The notes: a model not told the origin generated them from the letters alone. DNA of 64,000 bases from Adiantum capillus-veneris (GCA_014529385.2 CM043950.1:79108343-79172342), one strand, 5' to 3'. Positions 1-12,444 are shown, numbered from the stretch's first letter. Numbers and translations: made by a program.

Positions 1-3000
1 ACTCGTCAAGAAAACAAAAGGCCGTGGTAGCAAGTAATGACGGAATCGTCGACAAGCAAATATTACACTGGCCATCACCAGCTCTACTTCCGAGAACATT
101 CTCTCCGCTACCAACTTCACTTGGCTTGCACAATACACTGGCCTCATATAATGGCTGCCCTTCCCCTTTTGCAATAGCATGGCTCCAATGGCATCATCCC
201 CTACTGAGGGATTTACATAAAAAACTTTCTCCCAATCAGGAGCCTGCATGACTGACAAACCCCCTAACACCTCTTTCACCTCTTGAAACACTTCTTCACA
301 CTTGTCATCCCATTGCAATGGATCATGCTTTGCCACTTGTTGTAATGGATAAAGAATCTGAGAAGACAATGGAATAAACCTTGCCATGTACTTCACTTTG
401 TGTATAAAGGTTGCCAATTGCTTCGTACTTGTAGGTGATGGAAGAATAATAATAGACTTAACCTTGTCTGGATCAGCCTCAATGCCATTTTCTGACACCA
501 TGTGGCCCAATAACTTCACCCTTGGCTGTGCTAGATGACATTTCTTTGGATTTAGTTGTCCTCCACATTCATCATATCGAGCCAATACCATCTGCAGATT
601 CTCATGGTGTTCAGCCCTACTGCTATAAACACAGAAGTCATCCATAAAAGCTTTAACACAACTACCAATGAATGGTTCCAACACCCAATTTTCTCTCTCT
701 TGATAGAAGGAAGGTCCATTTGATAACCCAAAGGGCAATACTGTGTAGCAATAGCAGCCCCATGGCGTAATAAAAGTTGTCTTTGTGCGGTCTTTAAGAG
801 CAATCTTCAATTGAAAATAGCCTGAAAAACCATCACACACACTGTACCTCTCATAACCTGCCACTGAATCCAAGATCTGATCAATGAATGGAAGAGGATA
901 TGGGTTCTTCTTAGTGGCTGTGTTTAAGGGTTTAAAATCTACACAAATTCTCCACTTCCCATCCTTCTTTGGACTGACTACAACTGGACTCACCCATTCT
1001 GTGGTCTCCACAGGGACTATGAACCCTGCCTTCAATAACTTGTCCACCTCTTCTTGCAAGGCTTCCATTTTCTCTTGACCCATCCTTCTTAGCCTTTGCC
1101 GCACTGGCTTAGCACCTTCTTTCAGCTCTATATGCATCTCTTCACCCTTGAACCCTCTGATCTCTTCATATGAAGTAATGAACAAATCAGGAAAACTAGC
1201 CAGCATATGCAAAAATATATCCTTCTCCATAGCTGAGAGGTCTCCACTAAGCATTTGCGTCATTAATTCCTGCTTCTTTGACAACTCAACCTTGGTTTGC
1301 ACCAGCCCTTCAATCACTTCATAAGGCCCTTCACTTTCATCTTCAACCTCATTCACAAATGCAACTAACCCAATCTCCTGGATTTCTTTGTCCATCAAAA
1401 GAAATGCAACATCAGCATCCTCATCACTGCTGGTAGTGCTATCACTGTCCTCATCTGTCACCGTGGAAGAGTCTTCATCACTAGACTCATCCTCATCTTC
1501 ATAAAGCTCCTCTAATCGTTTCCTTGTGTCCATATTATAAAGCTTCTTGGTACATGTCTTTCCATAGAGGCTAATCGTACCATGTCGCCAATCTTGAACA
1601 GCTCCCACTGCACGTAACCATGGTCTGCCCAGTATAATAGGATATGCTCCCAACCCTGCTGGCATCACATGAAAATCAACCACTGCCTTTGCATCATATG
1701 CCTCCACTTCTAAGCTCTTTACAACACCAAAGCATTTTACTTTTTGATGGTTTGCCAATCTGATCCAAAAACCTGACACCCCAGCCACTGTGAGACCCAT
1801 CTTCTCAACGCATGAGTGTGTTATGACGCATATTTGGGCTCCGCCATCCACATAACCTTGTCCCAAATTTTTCCTTTTATGCCACACATCTACTATTGGA
1901 AAAATGTCTGGTAGCTCGTCCATTGCCAAAACCTTCACTGAACCTCTCTCTGGCTCTTTCTCCATTGGGTTAACCATCCTCTTCCACTGTCGCTTTAGCT
2001 TAGGCACCATCTCTATAAGCTGCCCAAAAGTAACATCTGCCTTCCTGCTCGTCAGATCCTCCCTCAAGTCATAGCTTAATTGCCCATCCCCTAGTGGGAA
2101 ATCTGAAACATGAAACTTTTGACGAGCTCTCCTTTTCCTCTTGGCCTTGACATCCTCGCCTTCATGGCTCTTTCCTTTCTTCTTACTAGGACCTGGGGCA
2201 CTTCTTCCTTCCTTATCCTCTGTGGTCCTCTTCCCAATAGGCATCACTAATGTATCCTCTAGCTTTGATGCCTTCTCCAAGGGGACTACACTTAGCACTT
2301 TTGTCTTTCCCTTTTCCTCCTGGGTCAGTCCACTGGTTCCTTCATCTCCCTTAATTTCGATGCCATAATCATTTGACCTAGTTAGCATCTGTCTTGGCAA
2401 TGGATACATGTCTCCCCCCACCCTTGGTGGCTTATCACATTGCGGGCTGATGTGACCCAACTCTCCACAATTATAACATGTGGGCGTCTGCCTCCAAAAC
2501 CTACCATTGCTTTGTCCAACACCATTCCTAGGCCTTTCTTCACCTCCTGGCTGATTTGCAAACCTCCCTCGACCTCGATTATTTCCCACTTGACCTAGCA
2601 TGTTTAGACTGAGATTCTTCATCAAATCTACCACTTGCCTCATGTCTTGCTTTAGCCCATCATCTTGCACTGCTGTAGTGACCACTGCTGGCATAACCTG
2701 AGTAGTAACAGGAACCATTGGTTCATGATGAACCCCTGACATGCGCCCTTGTAAAGACTCTATAGGCTGAAATTCAGACCTCATGGGCAAAGACTCCACC
2801 CCTAGCTGGCTCATTTTCCTCAGCTTCCACTCTTTGTTCCTTGCTACCTCTAGTGCATCTTCATATGTCCTAGGCTTCTTTAGCTCCACTCTCCAATGTA
2901 TATTCTCCCAAAGACCAGCCAAGAACCTGTCCTTCTTCATCATGTCCGGCGGGGGTACCTGTGGTGCTAAGGCCTTGCACATTCGCTCCCATGCCAATGA

Positions 3001-3342
3001 AAACTTACGTATGTACGCATCTACTGGCTAACCTTCCTTTTGCACCAAAGCCTGTACTTCTTGCCACACTTTGTCAGGATCTTCTATCTTCACAAACTCC
3101 ACTTCCAACCCATGTCGTAGATTGTCCCAACTCAACCTTACAGGTGGATCATCCACACGCAACTCCTCTTCAAATGCTTTGGACCAAACTCATGCATCAC
3201 TCTTCAAACAAATTTGGAGAACGCGTAACATCTGCGCAGGGTCATGAATCTGGTTGCTAATGCAGGCAACCTCCATCTTTTCCAAAAATTCTTCCACATC
3301 TTCATCACTTCTTCCATGAAACTCCGGATAAGAGAAAGCCAT
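1..3342 (-). pseudogene. Ty3/gypsy gag-pol polyprotein, element 1 (3' part beyond window)
   Basis: Single minus-strand frame starting at the ATG at 3342 (MAFSYPEFHGRSDEDVEEF) and running off the left edge. Two nonsense codons lie in gag, TGA at 3190-3192 and TAG at 3028-3030; from 3027 to 1 I found no stop when reading triplet by triplet (about 1009 codons). Visible in order: gag core; a CCHC zinc knuckle CYNCGELGHISPQC at 2437-2478; a retropepsin-like site YVDGGAQICVIT near 1848; an acidic linker around 1390-1510; reverse transcriptase with FMDDFCVY near 648; and the start of the RT-linked RNase H (FYVNPSVGDDAIG). The element would copy its RNA into DNA and integrate it. The open pol suggests recent insertion; the two gag stops should stop Gag and Gag-Pol production unless suppressed. 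Integrase and the 3' LTR lie outside the window. Confidence 0.93.
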
Positions 3343-4176
3343 GGCTACCCAAGTTACAATGCTTTGAGAACCCCTTTGAACACACGTGCAAGAACCCAAA
3401 ACTTTTGACTACCCAATCCCCAGAAACTTCAATGGAGCTCAGCTTTAGATGAGAACAAACACATGCACATCAAATGAGTTTTCATAGTTGATCATCGGAA
3501 TTACAACAGGCAAAGGACATTCCAGGATCTCTCTCAATCTTCTTGGCCCAAACATAAAGACTATGCGCTGCTGGAAAAAGATCTTCCTGGACACATGAAC
3601 ATTAATATGAATTCTTTGAGTTAAATGAAAAGGAGTGAACTGAGGGCCATTTTGATCATCCATTAAAGCCAACCATGAAGCTCCCAAGAAAGCACACCTG
3701 TCTTATCCTCTGATTTTGCCAAAATTTCAGTAGCATAACAGCATAAAATGGCTCAAAAGACCAAAAGACCAGCCATCATACTTTGGAAAAATTTTGACAG
3801 AGTTTCCCCAGAAGTAGAGCAATGAGAACCCAAAATATAGACTGTATCTGTATGCATAAACTGCCAACAATAGAACCCGAGCATCAAATAGGACTCACTA
3901 GTACATAGCCTATGGCGAGGTCACAAAAAGGGTGCTCCAGCTACCTGTATCACCGAAAGGATCTCTACATTTGAGAATCCCCCAGCTCAATAAAAACCTC
4001 ACGCTATCGACCCTCACACGAAGGCTAATGCAAATCGCATATAGTCAAGTCTCAGAAATGACTATCTTCCAGACCAAGTCTCAGAAATGGCTGGGACTGC
4101 CAAATACAACCAAGTATGGCTCCACAAATGCGTACAATGGCAGTTTCCACAAGTAACGTACAATCCAGCAGACAAT
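3343..4176 (-). other. Untranslated leader of gypsy element 1
   Basis: About 0.8 kb between the putative primer-binding site and the gag ATG at 3342. I see no conserved coding frame here. A long leader is common in plant gypsy elements, and the position is what supports the call. Confidence 0.5.
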
Positions 4177-4194
4177 GCACTCAAATAGGCGCCA
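4177..4194 (-). other. Putative primer-binding site of gypsy element 1
   Basis: On the minus strand the sequence TTGGCGCC starts about here, five bases after a TGCA that could end the 5' LTR. TGGCGCC is the start of PBS sequences matching tRNA-Asp in some plant gypsy lineages, but only the first seven or eight bases fit. Its place between the LTR-like region and the gag leader is the main support. Confidence 0.4.
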
Positions 4195-4199
4195 AGTGA

Positions 4200-5527
4200 T
4201 GCATTCCCACAACAACTGCAAGTGACATCACTGCTAGTATATCACTGTACTCCAGCTACCTGTACCTGTGTGAATCACCTGTACCTGTACCTGTCCCTGT
4301 AACCTGTAACCTGTAATCCCGAAGCTCGAAGCTCGAAGCTCGAAGCAGAAGGTACTCGAAGAAGATCCTCCGTGGGGGCGCCAAAAGAATGTAAGCGGGA
4401 TGAAAACACACACAGCGCCTCTATAATGACCCGACACACACTCTTGGGAAGATACACACACACAATATGGGGCACCACGCGGCTTAGACAACACACCTGG
4501 CCGAGACAGGGAACACACCTCTGGAGTGAGAGGAGAGAGACTATCCACTTGCCCACTCCACACAGACACACACACACACACACCCAAAAAACTCAGCTCA
4601 AAAGAGGAGAATTTCTGATGTTTAGATACAATTGAGCTTGGGCCAACACCAATGGGCAAATAGCTCACACAAAATGGGTAAAATATACCAGATACAATCA
4701 CAAACTAGAGCAGAAACTTCGCTCATAGAAGAAACTTACACAGAAAAATAGCAGGAAAAGAGTGAGGAATTTGGCAAAATGGACAGCGCCATCGCGTCCG
4801 GAACGGCCCAAAACCCCAGTCTACAATGTCAAAGTGCTCAATTCCGACCTCGGATGAGCAGTTTACGGCCAAAACAAGCTCCAAAATGAGCAAAAACACA
4901 CTTGCGGCTGTTCTTCCTCTCTTCTCCACGTTTTTTCTGGTCTTCTCTCAGTTTTTTCAGTTCCCACACTTAGCTTTATTACTTGGGCACCCTTGGTCTT
5001 TTAGATGACCTCAAACGGACCCCGAACAGGCCAAAAACTGACCTCGCAGTGCATAGTTGTCACCTTTTTGCATCATCCGCACACCTGGCACTCAGCTTTT
5101 TTCCAATAATGCATCTCGCCACCACGTGAAGTGGCCCCAAAAAGTGGTCCTAATGATGACCTTTCTGCGTAACTCTCACAAGAAAACACCCACGTTGTGT
5201 CCGTCCTCATCCGCGTGCAAATATTGACCTTGTTCGCCCTCCTGACGCCACTAGATGCCATTTGATGCACCTGCTGACCTCATGTCGTCGGCCCGCGGAT
5301 AGCTTCCTCGAGAAGTTTTACGCGCTACCAACTCCTCCTTATTGTAGAAAAAACACACTAGTACTGATAATAGTGAAAATCGTTGCACTATGTACACCCT
5401 GTCCTACCTGTACACACGTGGGCCCCACGTAACCACCTGGCTATGGAAATTGGGTAATCCTTTATTCGATGCACCATGCATGTGTACGTACATATACGCA
5501 ATCCCTTGCTCAAAAAAACTCATGACA
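4200..5527 (-). repeat. Probable 5' LTR of gypsy element 1, outer border unresolved
   Basis: This is where the 5' LTR of the minus-strand element should lie, between the PBS-like site and the next element. The inner edge would be the TGCATTCC at 4200. The outer edge is not defined because the partner LTR is beyond position 1. It contains a short CA tract near 4560-4583 and no convincing gene. Confidence 0.4.
4256..4350. repeat. Short tandem repeats ACCTGT and GAAGCTC
   Basis: Several copies of ACCTGT (with CCTGTA variants) are followed directly by about four copies of GAAGCTC. It is a microsatellite within the presumed LTR. Confidence 0.8.
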
Positions 5528-5531
5528 ACGT

Positions 5532-6385
5532 TGTTGGGAAACAAGTAAACTAGAACACCTCTATAGCGATGTCACTCAAGAGCTTTGAAAGAGCACTATA
5601 ACAACACAAAAATATTTGTAAAATCCCCTTGAAACACCACAAGTCCGATAAGAGAAGACCCTTGGGAATTTACTAGTTGTCGCCCACCCAAGAGACTATG
5701 TCACATAGGAGCAAAGCCATGCCAAGCATGGATTTACAACACACACCGACCAATGCATATGAATACAAGGGCCTTTCCTTTCACCTTTGAGCATCACAAA
5801 CCCACAACTTCAACATCAATTCCACAATTCATAGATACATGCCCTCCCAATCTACCTATACATAATTTGCCACTAGGCTGCCATAGCCATAACCCTACAG
5901 AGAACTAGTTGTAACCTGAAGAGCACAACTCCAATTGGGGCACTTTAAATCTTGAAAAATGGCTGGAAAGAAAGATATAGATGACCAACTTTAATCTACA
6001 TATTGCTACATGAAAAATCGACGTCAACAGAGAGCTGTCCCGGTATGCCTACATGTAGAGTAGGAAAGGCGAGGGCAAAAACTGCAACAAAAACCATCAG
6101 GCACAACAAGCTAAAACCTGAAATTTTCTGGATTTTTGTTGAACTTTTTTAAGTTTTTACATGCGTTTAAGTTATAGACAAGTCTCATTTTCAAAAACTC
6201 ACTCACTGGCACTTACAGTAGCCCGACAGTTGTCACTAGAGTAGGGACTTGCAATGCATGTACTTGTGCGTACTAAAGCAAGCTAAAAAAACCACAAAAA
6301 TAAATCCCACACACACTTTTGACATCGGGCGTCATGTTCATATGTACAAATTTACAAAAACAAGGTGTCAAAAATGCGCCCAACA
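5532..6385 (-). repeat. 3' LTR of gypsy element 2
   Basis: 854 bp, TGTTGGG...CCCAACA. It matches 11578-12444 along its length, including the shared stretch around GTCGCCCACCCAAGAGAC. The minus-strand sequence just outside it (GGGTGTGGCAAACTA) is where the polypurine tract should be, but it is a poor match to a classic one. Confidence 0.92.
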
Positions 6386-6479
6386 TAGTTTGCCACACCC
6401 TGGCCTACTGGATCATTCATGATTAGCATCACAAAAGAGATCGTGTAAACCACGTGAGGGAGTCTTTACTTCATCTTCA

Positions 6480-7672
6480 TCCTTAGCCACATGATCATAA
6501 GATTATTCAAAAGAAGGATCATCCTCAATCACAATCATCAACCTTGCAATATACTTATTCAACCTGTAGCCATTCACACGTGCTTTATGTGGGGTACCAT
6601 CCAAGTCAGCAAGCTGATGTGTGCCATTTGAAAACCTGTTTAAGAATTAGAAAGGACCTTGCCACTTGATTTGATATTTCCTTAGAAAATTTCTATCAAT
6701 CTTACTATTATAGCGAAGCACCGTGTCACCCTTCTTGATGTCCTTGTCCTTTACCTTCCCATTTGCCTTTGATTGATTCTTCTCCAAGACCTGCTCAAAA
6801 TCCAACAACCTATCCAACTGTACACATTGCAAAAGTCTTTATTTGAATGCATCATTGGGTCCTTCTTCAAGCTTTAGCATCATCTTCAAAGCTGCTATCT
6901 CCACCTCAATAAGAACTAAAGACTATTTGCCAAAAACTAGATGGAAGGGAGAGAAACCAGTACCTAATTTGATAGCAGTTCTCTAAGCCCATAGAGCACA
7001 AGGTAGCTCTAAATCCCAATTCTTCACATTGTTTCTTGTCATCTTTGTAAGAATAATTATGAGCTATCCATTATACCTTTCAGTCATGCCATTGCATTGG
7101 GGATAATATGGAGTAGTAAACCTGCAATGCACATAAAGCTTCTCACATAGTAAATCGACCAATTGTCCCCTGAAACCTGGACCCTTGTCAGAAAGTAACT
7201 TTAATGGCATGCCCAATCTATAGCAAATATCTTCATATATAAATAAAGAAACATATTTGCTTGTGATGTGCTTAACAGCTTTGGCTTCGGGCCACCTGGA
7301 TAGATAGTCAAAAGCAGTAAGTATGTGACATTTGCCTCTAGTTGTCATAGGTAAAGGACATATTGCATCAATATCCCACTTCTCAAACACATCAAAATCC
7401 ACAATGGTGCCTCTAATATCTGATTTGAGAACCCTATTTTCTACGCTTTGACACTCTTTACAAGACGTGCACCAATGATGAACATCACGTTGAATGCTTG
7501 GCCACACATACCCCTCCTGCAAGACTTTATGCAAAGTGATTTTTGAAGCAAAGTGACCACCACAAGAACCCTCATGATTATCCTTTAAAATTTTATAAAT
7601 TTCCTCTTTCCAAGGCACTTTTCTCATCAGAAGATCAGCCCCTTTCATACATAAGGCATCACCAAGTAGCAC
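6480..7672 (-). pseudogene. Integrase of gypsy element 2, decayed
   Basis: The minus-strand block 7672-7064 holds an integrase: an HHCC zinc-binding part (HEGSCGGH then CTSCKEC), then a DDE core with the acidic residues in WDIDAICPLP, LLSDKGPGF and NGMTERYNG. A second block 6832-6647 (KKGDTVLRYNSKIDRNF) is the C-terminal GPF/GPY-type DNA-binding region, in the same frame as the core but separated from it by stops. Integrase would insert the cDNA into the host chromosome. I see no chromodomain here. Confidence 0.88.
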
Positions 7673-7708
7673 ATACCTTTTGGCACGACGTAGGAAGGCA
7701 TACTTTTT

Positions 7709-8722
7709 TTACTTCTCCAACTTTGATGGAAGCATACCTATTTTTAGAAACTCTTCCTCCCTATCTAAATATTCCCTTCCCAAATAAAGAGGATAATCAG
7801 CCCTTATCACATACAATTGCCCAATTGAAGCTTGTGCTGCACCATGTGTTTCTTCATTTTGAGAAATGTCCACATGCCTTAAACTCCAAGCTTCAAAATG
7901 CTTAACCAAATTCTTCACTTGAAAACACATATTTTTTAGCCTTGGATTCTTACTTTTCCACACCCCAAGTACTTGCTTAATCATCAAAAGAGCATCACCT
8001 CTTACCCTCACACGACGGATGCCAAGCTGAAGGCAAAGGTTAAGACCTTTCTCCAAAGTAGCATATGCAGCTTGTTGCTTTGGTGTTGTAAGGTTCAAAC
8101 TCCTTTTAGTTACCAAAGCACCTTGAGGATCATAAATTACAACACCTCTCAAAGCTTCACCATGCACTTTCCTGTAAGAGCCATCAAAAAACAATACATA
8201 GGCATTGTCTATGTCAGGAGCTTCCATGTGTTGCCTTTTCATTGTGTCCTCCTTAAGAAGAAGAGGGCTTTCCTTATAAGTAATCAAATAATCCAATGTA
8301 GCCCTTGTACTCTCCTCAGCAAGAAAAGAGAATTGGAATTCATGGAGCCTCTTTGACAAAGTAGGGCTATTCACCGATTGAGGTAGAAGAGTGTAGCTAG
8401 TGAGGAATGTGAATGGTTTAGAGGGAAGGTAGTGCCTAAACCTTCCACATGCATAAATCACACTCACCATGATGAGATCCACCTCATTATAGACTCTTTC
8501 CACCTCGAGCTTCACCCTGCTAGCATAATAGATAGGCTTTATGTAGTGGGAATTGTTACCTTGTTGAAGAAGCATAGCTGCAATAGCATCCTCACCTACT
8601 GATGGATTCACATAAAACTCCTTATCCCAATTAGGAACTTGAATAGAAGGAAGAGAACCAATAACCTCTTTGATACATTGAAAAAAATCTTGACATTCAT
8701 TTGTCCATTGTAGAGGATCCAA
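7709..8722 (-). pseudogene. Two consecutive RNase H domains of gypsy element 2
   Basis: One 337-codon open stretch holds two RNase H folds. The first, following RT, reads FYVNPSVGEDAIAAMLL, where an active gypsy RNase H normally has an Asp in the DAS position; here it is Asn-Pro-Ser. The second begins at NAYVLFFDGSYRK and continues through AAYATLEKGL, RVRGDALLMIKQV and RHVDISQNEETHGAA, which keeps the Asp, Glu and Asp positions expected of an active plant-type RNase H. Duplicated RNase H with a degenerate first copy is known from the Tat group of plant gypsy elements. The frame is open, although the RT upstream and integrase downstream are broken. Confidence 0.88.
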
Positions 8723-8727
8723 CCTTG

Positions 8728-10343
8728 CTACTTGATGTAGAGGATAGCCTTCACTTTGTCAGGATCTGCTTCAATCCCATTCTCTGAGATCATATGCCCC
8801 AAAAACTTCACTCTTCGTTGAGCAAGATGGCACTTATTTGGTTTGAGTTGACCTTCGCTATCATCAAATTGATTCATTTCCATCCCAAGATTTACACAAT
8901 GATCCTTTCTAGAGATATAAACACAAAAGTCATCAATAAGATCCTTCACAAACTTGCCAAGAAAGGGAGAGAACACCTTATTGGCGCACTTTTAATACCA
9001 CGCACAACCATTCATAAGACCAAAAGGAAGCACACAATAACAAAATCATCCCCATGGTGTGATAAATGTGATCTTCTAAATCCAAGGTGAGAATATTCAG
9101 TGAATCCATCACATACACTATACCTCTCATGCCTTGCAATAGAATCAAGTATGTAATCTATAAAAGGAAGAGGGTATAGAGATCGCTCTTCATGGATGCG
9201 TTTAAAGGCTTAAAATCAACACATATCCTCTACTTTCCATCCTTCTTGGGTGTGACAACAACAGGATTCACCCATTTTGCAGTACTCACGAAAAATATGA
9301 AACCTGCTTCAAGAAGCTTGTCTATCTCTACCTTTAAAGCATTAAGTTGTACCTGTCCCATTCTCTTTAGCTTTTGGCGTATGTTCTGAGCTCCTTCCTT
9401 GACTGGAATGAAAATATCCTCTCCCTTAAAGACTCTAATTTACTCATAAGAATGATGAATAAATGGGGAAGTTGTTGTATCATATGTAGGTACTCACCGT
9501 TCTCATGACTAGTCAAGTCGGGAGACAACATACCTTCTATCAGCTCCTGTTTGACATTAGGTTGAAGTTTGGGTTTCATCAGCTCTTAAATTTTCTCATA
9601 AGGACCACAGATATCCTCGTTCTCCATAAGGCCAAGAAATTTTTGTTTCTCATTATGCTCTTCTTCAAGAAACAAGGAGGAAACATCTAGATCACTATCG
9701 CCGCTATCTTCTACTTCATTGCCATCATCCCCATTGTCTTCTTCTTCACTTGAGTACTCTTCTTCATCACTTTGATCAACAAAATCAGCATCCAAAGATT
9801 TCTTGCGAACCATATCAAACCTCTTCTTATCACTCCTTCTATTGTACAACTTTGTTTGCCTTTAACCATGGTCTTCGTAGGATGAGAGGGAAAGCACCAA
9901 TACCCACAGGCATAACATGGCAATTGACCAACACTTTAATATCAAATACATCAACCTCCAAGTCCTTTAAAACTCCCAATCACCTCACCCTTGATTGGTT
10001 GGAAAGATTTATACTTAAAACTGAATTTTTCACCATGTTGAGTCCCAACTTTGATACACAAGCTTGAGTAATAACACATACTTGTGCACCTCCACCAATA
10101 TAAGCCTCTGCAATGCACTTCCTCTTATGCCATGCATCCATAGTAGGGCATATATCAGGTAGCTCATTCAAAGGCACAACTCTCACTAACCCCCTTGCAG
10201 GCTCCTTCTTCATGGGGTTGACTATATGCTTCCATTGCCTCGTTAACTTAGGACACATTTCCATGAGTTGCCCAAAGGTAACATCAGACTTTCTACTCAC
10301 CAAATCAGCCCGTAAACTATAATTTGGTTGCCCTTCTCCCAAA
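8728..10343 (-). pseudogene. Protease, acidic linker and reverse transcriptase of gypsy element 2
   Basis: Broken minus-strand frames. The protease part (10342-9980) reads AYIGGGAQVCVITQACVSK, in which the catalytic Asp of the D-S/T/G-G-A motif has become Gly. A strongly acidic linker (9849-9586, rich in D and E) follows. Reverse transcriptase is spread over at least two frames; its palm motif reads LIDDFCVY near 8945-8925 and the following HLAQRRVKFLGHMIS matches element 1. The frame changes and stops show it cannot make an active enzyme. Confidence 0.87.
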
Positions 10344-10399
10344 GGAAATTCGGATGCATTGTAATGTTGCCTGGGTTTTCTCTTCTTCTTCTCTTTACC

Positions 10400-11512
10400 T
10401 GTACTTGTTTCAATCTATTTTCCTCTTTTATGGCTTGGACTTGAATCACTCATGTCATGATCTCTTGTAACCCTCTTACCTACAGGCATGACCATAGCTC
10501 CCAAATCATCCTCTTTCTTCTCTGAATGGATTATACTTACCACTTTTGTTTTATCCTTCTCTTCAGCTGTCAAACCACTTGGCTCTGCTTCCCCTTTTTT
10601 GTCAATACCATAATCTTGAGCTCGAGAAGGAATTTGTGGAGGAAGAGGAAACATGTCACCACCCATTCTCTTTGGCTTGTCACATTGAGGGCTTTCGTGA
10701 ACCCATTCACCACAATTGTAACATTGAAAAATATCCCCTCTTCCAGCCATGCCTCTTCCTCTACCACCTGTAAACCTCTCATTGCTTCTATACCCACATA
10801 CATATCCATAGCTTTGACCTCTTTGACCTCCCATCATATGCACACTAAGATTCTTCATAAGACCTACAACCTCTTGCATCTCCTTGTAAAAAGCATTCAC
10901 ATCATGGGAAGCTTGTTGACCATAACCTGGCTCCCTAATGATGACCCTTGGTTGCTCTTTTTTTTTTCACTTCAACCTTTGGCTCGACATTTATTCCAAG
11001 TTGATGAAGAGGCTCTTCTTTCCACTCTTTTTTCATTGCAATTTTCAACTGCCTCCTCAAAGGTCCTTGCCTGCTTAAGCTCTACCTTCAAGCGTAGGTT
11101 ACTCTTTAAACTTGCAAGAAACCTGTCCTTCTTCAACATGGCTGGAGGAATTTCAGACCCCAAAGATGTACACCACTTTGTCCATAATGTATTGAGTTCC
11201 TTCAGGAAGTCTTCTATCGTCTGGGATTCACCCTGTACCAAACCTTGAATAGAGTGCCATACCTTTTGCGAGTCTTCCACCTGTTGAAAGTGTGTAAGAA
11301 AATCATGCCTTACCTTTTCATAAGTCATAACTTGAGGAGGTTGCGCTGATTGTATCTCGTTTTTGTTGCCTTCCTACCATTCCCTAGCATCTCCCTTCAA
11401 ATAAACGTAGAAGATTTGTAGCACCAACGTTGGGTCTAAACTCCATTCTCTCAATGAAACCTTTGGCACTTTCATTTGATTTCTCACTTAACTCTAGAAA
11501 ATTAAATGCCAT
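10400..11512 (-). pseudogene. Gag of gypsy element 2, decayed
   Basis: Starts at MAFNFLELSEKSNESAKGF (ATG at 11512), which resembles the element 1 start MAFSYPEFHGRSDEDVEEF. The capsid-like core is at 11328-10972 (VWHSIQGLVQGESQTIEDF, KKDRFLASLKSNLRLKVELK). The zinc knuckle CYNCGEWVHESPQC at 10682-10723 keeps the C-X2-C-X4-H-X4-C pattern. At least two frame changes separate the pieces. Confidence 0.87.
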
Positions 11513-11553
11513 GTCTTCTAAAACCTGTAAAATGAAGGTAACTTGAAGCGATT

Positions 11554-11571
11554 CCTCGGTGGCGGGCACCA
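11554..11571 (-). other. Primer-binding site of gypsy element 2
   Basis: On the minus strand the 5' LTR is followed after about six bases by TGGTGCCCGCCACCGAGG. Starting with TGG, complementary to tRNA CCA ends, and lying just inside the LTR make this the PBS. I did not identify the tRNA. Confidence 0.65.
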
Positions 11572-11577
11572 AAACAC

Positions 11578-12444
11578 TGTTGGGAAACAAGTAAACAAGA
11601 ATACCTCTATAGCGATGTCACCCAAGAGTGTTGAAAGAGCTCTAAAACAAGATCAAAATCTTTGGAAAATCCCTTTTAAAGACCACAAGTCCGATAGAGA
11701 AAACCCTTGGGAAATTACTAGCCGTCGCCCACCCAAGAGACTATGTCACATAAGAGCAAAACCCTATCAAAGTATGGATTTACAACACACACTGACCAGT
11801 GCATATGAAGTCAATGGCCTCCCCTTTCACCATTGAGCATCACAAACCCACAAATTCAACACCAATTCCACAATTCATAGATACATGCCCTCCCAATCTA
11901 CCTGTACACAATTTTCCACTAGGCTACCATAGCCATAACCCTACAAAGAACTAGTCGTAACTTGAAGAGCACAACTCCAATTGGGGCACTTTAAATCTTG
12001 AGAGAAATCTTGAAAAATGACTGACGATAAATCTGAAGATTAAAAAATTTGAATCTACACGCTGTTACATGAAAAATTGACATGAACAAAGAGCTGTCCC
12101 GGTACGAGTGCACATAGAGTTGGCAAGGCTAGGGCAAAAACTACAACAGAAACCATCAAGGAGTCACAAGAAGCTCAAGGAGTCTCCATTTTTGCTCAAT
12201 GTTTTAGGTTTGTACATGATTTTAATTTATATACAAGTCTCACTTCCAAAAACTCACTCACAGGCACTTACAATAGCTCGACAGCCAGCTGTTACTAGAC
12301 TAGCGACTTGCAGTGCATGTACATGCGCTTGCTAAAGCAATCTAAAAAACCCACAAGAGGAAAGTCCACACACACTTTTGACGTCAGACATAATGTCCAT
12401 ATGTGAAAATTTACAAAAAATGGGTGTCAAAAATGCACCCAGCA
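11578..12444 (-). repeat. 5' LTR of gypsy element 2
   Basis: 867 bp, TGTTGGG...CCCAGCA, partner of 5532-6385. In minus orientation it lies upstream of gag and should carry the promoter. It is followed by ACGT, the right-hand copy of the target duplication. Confidence 0.92.

Larger units (their letters stand above)
5532..12444 (-). mobile_element. Complete Ty3/gypsy retrotransposon, element 2 (Tat-like, two RNase H domains)
   Basis: Two direct repeats (5532-6385 and 11578-12444) both begin TGTTGGG and end CCCAACA or CCCAGCA on the plus strand, giving canonical TG...CA ends. The 4-bp sequence ACGT flanks both sides (5528-5531 and 12445-12448), consistent with a target-site duplication; a fifth shared base is possible because the LTR ends in A. 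Between them, on the minus strand, are gag, protease, reverse transcriptase, two RNase H domains and integrase, the gypsy order. By eye the LTRs are roughly 85-90% alike and the coding part has many stops and frameshifts, so this is an old insertion. It is distinct from element 1 but related to it in gag, protease and RNase H. Confidence 0.93.

Noticed and set aside
4234-4701. 155-codon minus-strand ORF
   Set aside because: Crosses microsatellites inside the presumed LTR of gypsy element 1 and has no recognisable domain.
10526-11248. 240-codon plus-strand ORF
   Set aside because: Antisense shadow of gypsy element 2 gag, whose minus-strand motifs (zinc knuckle, capsid core) are clear.
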